A stretch of 21,922 nt of DNA from positions 1-21,922 of IMG/VR virus record IMGVR_UViG_3300018428_000225; one strand, written 5' to 3'. Source of the stretch: a virus. The position numbers and the translations under genes are program-made. Below are positions 1 through 7,558 of the stretch, one piece after another. Each line of letters begins with the position of its first letter. Position 1 is the first letter of the stretch. The notes beneath the pieces are model-generated. The model saw nothing but the letters and a program-made list of their open reading frames with translations, searched no databases and was not told the origin of the DNA.

Positions 1-1
1 G

Positions 2-508
2 AATTTAACCTCAATACTTGATATGGAATTATATTCAACACTTGCTATGAAAGTGACATCAGTACTTGATTTTACAGTTTCCAGTAATGATGTAAACTTT
101 AATACAGGAACGGGTGGCTTTAACATTTGGGGTATTGGTGATACTATTATTAATTCACCTTATGTTAAAACAATTGGTACACTTCAGGCAACTGCAGTTG
201 CAGGTATTAGAGGAGACTTTACAACATTAGGTGCTCCATTGCCATCAGGCCCTGTATCATATAATGGGGCAATATATTCAGCACCAGTAGATGTTCCAAC
301 AAGCTTATTATTTACTTTACCAGAATTAAACTTTGCATTACCTGCTTTATTTGCTGGTTCACAAGCTGAAATGCCCGAACCACCTTCAAAGTCTACTTCT
401 ATCTTCCCAAGAGGATATTTTGCTCAAGGATATACTTCTGGTTATATTTCTAATATTGATGATGGTGCGAAATCAATCGCATCAAAATTTAAGAAAGGTA
501 TTATATAA
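2..508 (+). CDS. Probable baseplate hub/spike protein, C-terminal part (5' truncated by window)
   Basis: The reading frame is open from base 2 with no stop before the first ATG at 23, so the gene very likely begins upstream and only its last ~168 codons are visible. The visible part starts with short hydrophobic/polar strands that repeat a TS-[IV]-LD pattern twice, typical of a beta-stranded or beta-helical shaft. A Gly/Asn-rich stretch follows, then a Pro-rich segment (LPSGP, LPEL, EPP) and a basic tail ending in KFKKGII. I infer the end of a gp5-like hub/spike protein because in T4-like marine phages the hub gene lies just before gp25 and often ends with strand repeats and a Pro-rich tail. 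No catalytic motif is visible. The stop codon overlaps the next start by one base (TAATG), suggesting coupled translation. The identification rests on position and texture; the family could differ. Confidence 0.45.
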   Translation, partial: NLTSILDMELYSTLAMKVTSVLDFTVSSNDVNFNTGTGGFNIWGIGDTIINSPYVKTIGTLQATAVAGIRGDFTTLGAPLPSGPVSYNGAIYSAPVDVPTSLLFTLPELNFALPALFAGSQAEMPEPPSKSTSIFPRGYFAQGYTSGYISNIDDGAKSIASKFKKGII

Positions 509-2049
509 TGGAAAGTAAGTGCATCGATAGATCAGATTTAACTACAATTAATAAACTCAGTTTATCTGCTGGACCATATACCAATGTTGATGGTCAATAC
601 ACTTTAGCTCAAGTTGATGTTTTTGCACAAGATTTATTAAACAATATTGAAACTGATTCTCAAGATAATCCACTTGCAATAATGTATTCTCAATATGGCG
701 ATGCTTTATATGAAGGAACAGATTTTATTAACACACTTAAAAATTTACCATTAACAGATTATCCTGACTTAGATAGAAGATGGTCAAAAGGAGATATAAC
801 TGATATAGAATTTGCAGATTTTATCCAAGCTTATAATTACACACCTTCCAATGTTCCAAATACAAATACAGATAAACTTCTGCGCAATTTAGATTCATAT
901 TATAAAGATACTTTTAGTGAAAGTATTTTGGGTGGATTCTGTAAACAATTCCCAGAAATTTTCCAAAAGATTGACCAGTTTTTTGAGTTAATTGGAGAAG
1001 TTAATGCTCTTATAAAAGACGCAATATCTTTCTTTTCTAAAATTAGAAGTTATAAAGATCTTCAAAAAGAAGCAGAAAAGCAAATTGTAAAAAAGCTAAT
1101 TAAAGAATTAAAGAAAAAAATTGGCGACATTATTGATAAAATCTTTATAGAGGTTGAAGAAGCAATTGGAAACTTTGATATTGAAGGTATTATTGGTGAT
1201 GTCAAAACATTTATGAGAAAAGGTGTTGCGAAACCCATTATGACAGCCAAAGAGGAAATGTGCGCATTCTTTACTCCGGAAAATAAAAAGACTTTTAAAG
1301 AAAAAATGAAAGGTCTCATTGATTATGCTGTAAGCTTATTTGAAAGCCCTAATTTAGAAGCAATACAATTCTTTATTGCTCGATTCTGTGCGTTGGTTAC
1401 AAATATTGAAGGTTTGATAAGAGACATTAAGAAACCTTTAGATGATTATTCATTAAGATTTCAAACAATAGCAAATCGACTATCAACAATATCAAATATT
1501 AACACTTCCACAGCAATTCGTGCAGGAGCTATTAGATATTCTCCTGAGGTTCGCAAAGACACAATAAATAGATTAGAGGCAAGGGCTACTGATCCAGGTG
1601 GTAAAGATTTCACACCTACTGGAGAAGAGCCAGAAGAAGTACCAGAACCAACAGCATCTGAATACAGTAATCTTCCAAAATGTGGAGCTGTATGGAAAGG
1701 ATCTGACCCAACATTTGCCGTTGAGGGCGATTGGACAGATGTAGAAGAAGGTGTTGGTATCTATGGGTACACAAGAATAGATTTAGATGTAAAGGTATAT
1801 CTACATAGAGTACAAAAAGAAATAGGTGGTACTTTTACAATTACGGAAGGTTGGATAAGTAAGGCATATAATGAAAAGCAAGAAGGTGATGAACAAAATT
1901 CTCACCTGAGTGGTTTAGTTATTGATGTTAAGAAAGATATGGCTGACCCGGCTTTGTTTATGGAAACAGCATTGAAAAATGGCTTTAAATTTGCAAGAGA
2001 ATATGACGACTTTATCCACCTAGATATAAGAGAGACTCCAGGGCAATGA
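508..2049 (+). CDS. Baseplate-associated peptidoglycan hydrolase with C-terminal M15-type peptidase domain
   Basis: 513 residues. The first ~350 residues are mostly charged and helical, with a Lys-rich amphipathic stretch around 185-215. A Pro/Glu-rich linker lies at about 368-385, and a compact C-terminal domain follows. That domain has the zinc-peptidase signature of the M15 family (closest in style to Peptidase_M15_3): S465-H466, then D473 six residues after the histidine, then D501-x2-H504 in a FIHLDIRE ending. H466, D473 and H504 would bind zinc and D501 would be the general base. Known M15 enzymes cleave D-Ala-D-Ala or the L-Ala-D-Glu peptide of murein. There is no signal peptide or membrane segment. 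Its place between a hub-like gene and gp25 suggests a tail lysin that opens the wall during injection, filling the role of the lysozyme domain of T4 gp5. It starts on a TAATG overlap and its stop overlaps the gp25 start (ATGA). Domain call is fairly strong; virion role is inferred. Confidence 0.7.
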   Translation: MESKCIDRSDLTTINKLSLSAGPYTNVDGQYTLAQVDVFAQDLLNNIETDSQDNPLAIMYSQYGDALYEGTDFINTLKNLPLTDYPDLDRRWSKGDITDIEFADFIQAYNYTPSNVPNTNTDKLLRNLDSYYKDTFSESILGGFCKQFPEIFQKIDQFFELIGEVNALIKDAISFFSKIRSYKDLQKEAEKQIVKKLIKELKKKIGDIIDKIFIEVEEAIGNFDIEGIIGDVKTFMRKGVAKPIMTAKEEMCAFFTPENKKTFKEKMKGLIDYAVSLFESPNLEAIQFFIARFCALVTNIEGLIRDIKKPLDDYSLRFQTIANRLSTISNINTSTAIRAGAIRYSPEVRKDTINRLEARATDPGGKDFTPTGEEPEEVPEPTASEYSNLPKCGAVWKGSDPTFAVEGDWTDVEEGVGIYGYTRIDLDVKVYLHRVQKEIGGTFTITEGWISKAYNEKQEGDEQNSHLSGLVIDVKKDMADPALFMETALKNGFKFAREYDDFIHLDIRETPGQ

Positions 2050-2459
2050 CAATAGATGTTTTTACACCCAGAACTAAAAAGATAAATCTTTATACAGATT
2101 TTCATAAGGATTTGCGCATTAGTCCTATTTCAAAAGATGTTGCTTTATTAAAAGACGAAGATGCTGTTAAAAGAGCAATATCAAATTTAATACTCACCGA
2201 CCCAGGTGAACGACTTATGCAACCTTATATTGGTGCTGGTATTCGCGAAATGTTATTTGAAAATCTTACGCCGGGTACTTTGAAGATTATAGAGGAACGT
2301 GTAAGAGATACAATCGACATTTACGAACCGAGAGCAGAACTTATTGACGTAGCCGTAGAATCAATAGACGAACAATCAGTACAAATTACTGTATTATTTT
2401 ATGTAACAAACGAAGAGCAACCAATTCAGCTAGATGTTATTTTAGAAAGGAATAGATAG
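2046..2459 (+). CDS. gp25: Baseplate wedge subunit gp25
   Basis: 137 residues, the usual size for the GPW/gp25 family. gp25 is the small sheath-nucleating wedge protein of contractile tails; homologues are TssE in type VI secretion and gpW of P2. Visible hallmarks are the central motif around residues 41-66 (VKRAISNLIL, TDPGER, then QPYIGAGI) and the conserved EPR triad at 94-96 inside IYEPRAEL, which contacts gp6 in the wedge core. The C-terminal strands (SVQITVLFYV and IQLDVILERN) match the family fold. The start is set by the ATGA overlap with the preceding lysin gene. The stop lies two bases before the gp6 start. This order (gp25 then gp6) is the conserved wedge order in contractile phages, so assignment is very secure. 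Confidence 0.97.
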   Translation: MTIDVFTPRTKKINLYTDFHKDLRISPISKDVALLKDEDAVKRAISNLILTDPGERLMQPYIGAGIREMLFENLTPGTLKIIEERVRDTIDIYEPRAELIDVAVESIDEQSVQITVLFYVTNEEQPIQLDVILERNR

Positions 2460-2461
2460 AG

Positions 2462-4303
2462 ATGGCCAATCCAAAGACTCCAATAACCGAACTGGATTTT
2501 GATTCGATCAAAAACCAGCTTAAAACATATTTGCAAACGCAAACACAATTTAAAGACTATAACTTCGAAGGAAGTAATATGTCAGTACTTTTAGATGTTC
2601 TTGCATTTAACAGTTTCCAAAATAACTTTTATACAAATATGGCACTTAACGAAATGTTTCTTGACTCGGCCGTCCTCAAGAACAGTATTGTTTCTCATGC
2701 CAAAGAATTAAATTATATTCCTCGCTCAAGAAAATCTGCTAAAGCTGTTGTCAATGTAACTATTGTTGATAGTACACTTACAGATTCCACTGTTACAATT
2801 CCTCAATATACTAATTTTTCAGCAACATATCAAGGTGAAACATATAACTTTATAACAAATCAGGTTTATATTGCTCGAAGGGTAGAGCCTGGTACATACG
2901 TTGCAGAAAATGTTGAAATTTTTGAAGGGCAAATTCTTGCAAGTTTCCAAAGAGAAGGTTTCATTGTAGATGCTGACGGTGTACTTCGTGTTCAACTAAC
3001 AAATAATGAAGTTGATACTGATAGTATTGTTGTATTTGTTGACGCAGAAGCCACAGAAGATCAAAATATATTTACAAGAGCAACAACAATTTTTGGTGTT
3101 GAACCTTTAGATAAAGTCTTTTATCTTGAACCGTATCTTGATGATAGGTATGCAATTTATTTTGGTGGTAATAAATTTGGATTACAGCCAGAAGAGTTCG
3201 AAGATGTTCGTGTAAGGTATCGTGTTTGTTCCGGTGAAGAACCAAATGGAGCAGCAAGTTTTACAGCATCCTTTATAGATGGAGCAACAATTAGTGTTAC
3301 TACTGTATCCGCTGCCTCTGGTGGTGCTGAACGCGAATCATTAGAAAGTATTAGATATTTTGCTCCTAAAGCATTACAAATACAAGAAAGAGCAGTAACC
3401 ACAAAAGATTATGAAGTATTATTAAAACAAAAATACCCAGAAATTACTGCTGTATCAGCCTATGGTGGCGAAGAATTAGATCCACCTCAATTCGGTAAAG
3501 TTGCGATTAGTATCTTTTTGAATGACGATACACAATTACTTTCTTCTACGCTTGCAAACGCTTATATTGAATACCTGTCGACAAAATCACCTCTAGGGAT
3601 TGAACCTATTTTCGTGCAAACAAAGTTCTTGTATGCGGATATCACAGTTGATGCGACATATACTACAAAGAACACATCAAGGTCAGTTCCAGAACTTGAA
3701 GCACTTATTCGTGGCGCGATTCAAACACATTCTGATACAAACCTTGAAGATTTTAATAAAACATTACGACTATCAAAATTAAATGCTGAAATTGATGCAT
3801 TGGATACAGGCATTCAAAGTAATAGTATTACTGTATTACCTATTATCGAATATGCTCCAGTTGTTAATGTTGAAACTAACCCAACATTTAAATTCTCAGC
3901 AGAATTAATTAAACCATATCCATATAGAAGTTTTAATGGATTTACTGATTATAAACCAGCAATTAAGAGTAGTGTATTTGATGATAAAGATGGAGAATGT
4001 GTATTCTTACAAGATGATGGTATAGGTAACATTATGACAGTTACTGATGATGTATCAAATCCACAAATTATTAATCCAACAGCTGGAACTGTAAATTATA
4101 CTACAGGTGAAGTAAAACTTACAAAATTTATTGTAGAAGCTTATACAGGCGCTGGAATTAAAATTATGGCAAGAGTCAAACGAAGTGATGTAACGGCACC
4201 ACAAGGTCGTGTGTTTATACTTCGAGACACAGATGTTAAAGTAAATATGATTAACGAGACGACAGGCACTGGATCTACATCATCTAGTTCCACAACATAT
4301 TAA
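2462..4303 (+). CDS. gp6: Baseplate wedge subunit gp6 (baseplate J-like)
   Basis: 613 residues, close to T4 gp6 (about 660). gp6 forms the ring of the inner baseplate with gp25 and gp7 and corresponds to gpJ of P2 and TssF of type VI systems. Residues 11-92 are the classic N-terminal domain: LDFDSIKNQL, YNFEGSN, LDVLAFNSFQNNFYTN, then EMFLDSA and AKELNYIPRS. A second family hallmark lies at about 297-318: RYFAPKALQ followed by RAVTTKDYE, the baseplate-J core motif. The last residues are a Ser/Thr-rich tail (TGSTSSSSTTY), probably a flexible end. AAGGA at 2447-2451 is a plausible ribosome binding site ten bases before the ATG. The next gene starts 12 bases after the stop. Confidence 0.95.
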   Translation: MANPKTPITELDFDSIKNQLKTYLQTQTQFKDYNFEGSNMSVLLDVLAFNSFQNNFYTNMALNEMFLDSAVLKNSIVSHAKELNYIPRSRKSAKAVVNVTIVDSTLTDSTVTIPQYTNFSATYQGETYNFITNQVYIARRVEPGTYVAENVEIFEGQILASFQREGFIVDADGVLRVQLTNNEVDTDSIVVFVDAEATEDQNIFTRATTIFGVEPLDKVFYLEPYLDDRYAIYFGGNKFGLQPEEFEDVRVRYRVCSGEEPNGAASFTASFIDGATISVTTVSAASGGAERESLESIRYFAPKALQIQERAVTTKDYEVLLKQKYPEITAVSAYGGEELDPPQFGKVAISIFLNDDTQLLSSTLANAYIEYLSTKSPLGIEPIFVQTKFLYADITVDATYTTKNTSRSVPELEALIRGAIQTHSDTNLEDFNKTLRLSKLNAEIDALDTGIQSNSITVLPIIEYAPVVNVETNPTFKFSAELIKPYPYRSFNGFTDYKPAIKSSVFDDKDGECVFLQDDGIGNIMTVTDDVSNPQIINPTAGTVNYTTGEVKLTKFIVEAYTGAGIKIMARVKRSDVTAPQGRVFILRDTDVKVNMINETTGTGSTSSSSTTY

Positions 4304-4315
4304 TAGGAAAAGTTT

Positions 4316-6667
4316 ATGGCCGTCACTCAAGGCGAAATCAATAAGAATATAGCCTTTTTTATTAAACAACAATTCCCTGGAATATACAGGGAAGATGGTG
4401 CAGAGCTCGTCCAATTAGTAGAAGATTATTATAGATTTGCTGAAACACAAACTAACCAACACAACTATATTTCAAGAAGAATTTATGAAATACGAGATGT
4501 TGATACTACTCTTGCAGATTTTATTATATTCTTTCAAAAGAAATTCCTTCAAGATTTACCTCTTAAAGAAGATGTAATTAAATTTATTGTTAAAAATATT
4601 CTTGACTTATACAGAAGAAAAGGTACTGCAGCAGGTATTGAGTTATTCTTTGCAATATTTTATGAAGAATTTGATTTGGATATTACATATCCAGCAAAAT
4701 TCATGCTCAAAGCTTCAAACAGTGAATGGCGCCAAGGTGTATATTTACAGTTATTCCCAAATACAGGTGCTTTCTTTTCTCAATCCGGTAAAGAATTTAG
4801 TTATTTAGATCTCATTTCTCGTAATATTACTGGTTCGGCATCTGGTGCAAAAGCTGCTGTCAGTAAAGTTAATTTTATTATTTTAAATGGTATTGAAACA
4901 CCTATTATTTACCTTGATGCTTTAAAAGGTAATTTCCAACGATATGATGATTTAATCGTAAACATAAATGGAGAAGTGGTTTCTTTTGGTCGTGTTAACG
5001 GTTCTTTAAGTGGTATCATTATTGATGAAGAATATCCAGGCACAACAGGAAATAATATTGGTGACATTTATGATGTCGTATCAGAATATGGTGGCGGTGG
5101 TAAAGCAATTGTCACAGAATTATCAAACAAAGTTACCGGAGAAATAGATTATAATATTGATAGTGGAGGTTTTGGATATACAATAGATAATACAAGATTA
5201 TTAGTTTCAAACCAAACACTTATTTTACCTAACGCAAATACTGATTATATCATATACGAAACACTTGTTGATACAGCAAATAACCAAGGAATTATTATTG
5301 GTCAAAACGAATCAACTATCGGTGTAAGAATGAACACAGGCCAAGAATTTGATTTGTCTAGACCAATTAGTACTTTAGATCGTAGTTCAAATTTTGTTCT
5401 ACCAGTTGGAGGCATTTCTCCAAAAAATGAATCATCTCCTGGAGCATTATTTCCAGACACCGGCGCAAATACCGATGTTAAGGTTTCACTATTAACAAAT
5501 ACATTTACTGCTGAAGTAATTACAGATCCTATTCAACCACATTTAGCAACAGTCTTAAATATTGCTGATTATGAAGTGAATGCTCCATTCTCAGGAACAG
5601 CATCTCCAGTTAATTTAAGTACTCCATTGGATGAAGCATTTGATATTGAATCATTAACAATTGGAACAATTGCTGATTTTGCAAATATTAATCCTGGTAC
5701 CGATTACGTTAACGACGTTTTTGCAAGAGCAGAAGATGAAGTATTTAAACGATTTGAAAGAAAGAATCAAATATTAAGATTTGCAGAACCAGGCACCGCT
5801 GGAAACTTTACTAAAGGTGAAATTGTAGCTGATGCAAATACAGGTATACAGGGTGCCGTTGTAGATACTGACACAGAATTTGGATTTATTACTGTAACAC
5901 CATACTCGTATTATGGCTTTGAAGGTATTGAAGAAGTTGAAAGATTAAATGGTGATGTATTTCCAGTTGTCGGTTTTGAATTTGATTATAATAGTAGGTC
6001 ATACGGTGACAATGCTGTTATTGATGCCGATACAGAATTTGCAGTAGGAAAAATTAAAGAAGTTGCAATTGATAATTCTGGCTTCGGATATATTGACGGG
6101 TTTACAGCTCAATTAGTTGACCCAGATGATGGTGAAATTCAAGCTCAAGGAACACTTCAATGTTTAAAACAAGGTGTGACTTCTGGGTTCTGGGCAAATT
6201 ACTCTGGTCATATTAACGGATATATTGAATCAGCAAATGGAGTTTTAGATTATTATACTTCAGGACAACGAATTCAGGATAGTGATTATTACCAAGAATA
6301 TTCATACCAAATTAAATCTAAATTAGGTAAAGAAACATACGAAAAATTATTAAAAGAAAATATGCATTTGGCTGGTTCCAAAATGTTTGGCGATTTCATT
6401 TATAAAGCTAAAGTAGATGATCAAACAAAAGCAAGGTTCTTAAGATTATTTAATGATGACGGCAGAGGTTCACCACTTGATATTGCAAATGTTGAGTCAC
6501 TTGATGCTGCAGTTACAAATTATTATGCAGATTCTACATTCGTAACAGCAGACCATGTCAAAGGTGGTGGTTATTCAGGACCTGTAACTCTTGATGTATC
6601 TACAATAGATATTAGTGATTCTTCTGGTAACTATCCAAGTACAACAACAATTACGGTGACGAACTAA
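4316..6667 (+). CDS. Large baseplate wedge protein, gpI/gp7-like N-terminus
   Basis: 783 residues. The N-terminal ~150 residues are helical and resemble the P2 gpI family: residues 82-118 carry an acidic/hydrophobic helix followed by LYRRKGTAAGIE at 98-109, like the conserved 'R-x-x-GT-x-x-x-[IL]' turn of gpI proteins. gpI is the P2 counterpart of T4 gp7 and of TssG, which bind two copies of gp6. Being directly after gp25 and gp6 matches the gp7 position. The rest is a chain of beta-rich, Gly/Asn-rich modules (for example YGGGGKAIVTEL and SGGFGYTIDNTRL) that look like linked small beta domains. The C-terminus ends in a Ser/Thr-rich strand. AGGAAA at 4305-4310 is a good ribosome binding site. 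The stop overlaps the next start by one base (TAATG). The gp7 equivalence is inference; that it is a conserved baseplate structural protein is much surer. Confidence 0.7.
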   Translation: MAVTQGEINKNIAFFIKQQFPGIYREDGAELVQLVEDYYRFAETQTNQHNYISRRIYEIRDVDTTLADFIIFFQKKFLQDLPLKEDVIKFIVKNILDLYRRKGTAAGIELFFAIFYEEFDLDITYPAKFMLKASNSEWRQGVYLQLFPNTGAFFSQSGKEFSYLDLISRNITGSASGAKAAVSKVNFIILNGIETPIIYLDALKGNFQRYDDLIVNINGEVVSFGRVNGSLSGIIIDEEYPGTTGNNIGDIYDVVSEYGGGGKAIVTELSNKVTGEIDYNIDSGGFGYTIDNTRLLVSNQTLILPNANTDYIIYETLVDTANNQGIIIGQNESTIGVRMNTGQEFDLSRPISTLDRSSNFVLPVGGISPKNESSPGALFPDTGANTDVKVSLLTNTFTAEVITDPIQPHLATVLNIADYEVNAPFSGTASPVNLSTPLDEAFDIESLTIGTIADFANINPGTDYVNDVFARAEDEVFKRFERKNQILRFAEPGTAGNFTKGEIVADANTGIQGAVVDTDTEFGFITVTPYSYYGFEGIEEVERLNGDVFPVVGFEFDYNSRSYGDNAVIDADTEFAVGKIKEVAIDNSGFGYIDGFTAQLVDPDDGEIQAQGTLQCLKQGVTSGFWANYSGHINGYIESANGVLDYYTSGQRIQDSDYYQEYSYQIKSKLGKETYEKLLKENMHLAGSKMFGDFIYKAKVDDQTKARFLRLFNDDGRGSPLDIANVESLDAAVTNYYADSTFVTADHVKGGGYSGPVTLDVSTIDISDSSGNYPSTTTITVTN

Positions 6668-7512
6668 TGGCAACGATAAGATATGTATCAGACGGCGACC
6701 CATATCCAGCTAAGGCAGGAAGAACACCATTAACAAATGATGGTTCAACTTCTAGAGCAGGTTTTGGTGGCGGTAATACTATTTCAGATCAAACACATAA
6801 TTATGCTTTTACATATAGAGCAGGAACAAATACAAGCAACCCACAACCAACAACATTAGGGGCAATGGGTATTGCAAATAATGGAGTAGTACTTTTTAAT
6901 CCAAGTGCTGCGCCGGGACCATTACCGGGTGGAAACCAGAATCCAGCTCCAGGATTTACATTTAATGCTGTATTTAATGAATCTGCTTATGGTGTAGATG
7001 CATGTGGTGGGCATCCGGAACAAAATGGAGAATATCATTATCATTCGGGTTCATTTTTAATTAATTGTTGGGATTCAAAAGTTTGGGGCTCAAATGCATA
7101 TTATAATGATACAGATTTTTCAGGCGATCATTTTAGACATACAGATGGTCACAGTAAAGTTTTAGGATTTTGTTTTGATGGTTATCCTTTATATGGACCA
7201 TACGGTTATCAAAATCCGTTAGACCCTAACACATTAGCTGTTCAACAGACAAGTAGCTGGAGAACATTGGCATCAGAAGCAGCAGGAAGAGGCTTTACTT
7301 ATGCTCAAATACCAGCAGGAAGTTTTATAAACGATTATGAATATGTTCAAGGTATAGGAACACTTGATCAATATAACGGGAGATTTTGTATTACTCCAGA
7401 TTACCCAACTGGAACTTATGCATACTTTTTGACTTTTGAAAGTGGTGATTTAACTACACCAGCATTTCCATATATTTTTGGATTAAGTACAAAAGAACAA
7501 AGAGATGTTTAA
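6667..7512 (+). CDS. YHYH-domain protein
   Basis: 281 residues with the full set of YHYH-domain (PF14240-type) motifs: a Gly/Ala nGV core around 65-76 (MGIANNGVVLF), CGGHPEQNGEYHYH ending at H126 (Y123-H124-Y125-H126), GFCFDGYPLYGPYGY at 167-181, LDQYNGRF at 233-240 and YPTGTYAYFLT at 246-256. The biochemical role of the domain is not established; the clustered His and Cys residues (C113, H116, H124, H126, C134, H155, H158, H162) would suit metal binding, which is my inference. There is no signal peptide or membrane segment, as expected for a virion rather than a secreted protein. It begins on a one-base overlap with the gp7-like stop, so it is probably translated with the wedge genes and may be a particle component. 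The gene is followed by a 46-base gap containing a likely late promoter. Confidence 0.85.
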   Translation: MATIRYVSDGDPYPAKAGRTPLTNDGSTSRAGFGGGNTISDQTHNYAFTYRAGTNTSNPQPTTLGAMGIANNGVVLFNPSAAPGPLPGGNQNPAPGFTFNAVFNESAYGVDACGGHPEQNGEYHYHSGSFLINCWDSKVWGSNAYYNDTDFSGDHFRHTDGHSKVLGFCFDGYPLYGPYGYQNPLDPNTLAVQQTSSWRTLASEAAGRGFTYAQIPAGSFINDYEYVQGIGTLDQYNGRFCITPDYPTGTYAYFLTFESGDLTTPAFPYIFGLSTKEQRDV

Positions 7513-7521
7513 ACAATCAAG

Positions 7522-7529
7522 AATAAATA
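7522..7529 (+). promoter_or_regulatory. Probable T4-like late promoter element (AATAAATA)
   Basis: AATAAATA preceded by G, in the gap between the YHYH gene and the following fibre-like gene. T4 late promoters use TATAAATA as the only core element (-10 region), and T4-like cyanophages are reported to use NATAAATA; this copy matches that form. It ends 29 bases before the ATG at 7559. The same nine bases recur at the same distance before gp8. No hairpin terminator lies in the gap. Confidence 0.55.
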
Positions 7530-7558
7530 TTAAATTAAAGATTTTATAAGAGGAAGCT

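Noticed and set aside
1563-1570. AATAAATA resembling a late promoter inside the M15 lysin gene
   Set aside because: It lies mid-gene, about 475 bases before the next start. Such octamers are expected by chance in AT-rich coding sequence.
7513-7558. Searched for a terminator in the three gaps over 40 bases (also 11117-11163 and 19635-19676)
   Set aside because: No GC-rich stem followed by a T run is visible in any of them; they contain only AT-rich leader, promoter-like and ribosome-site sequence.
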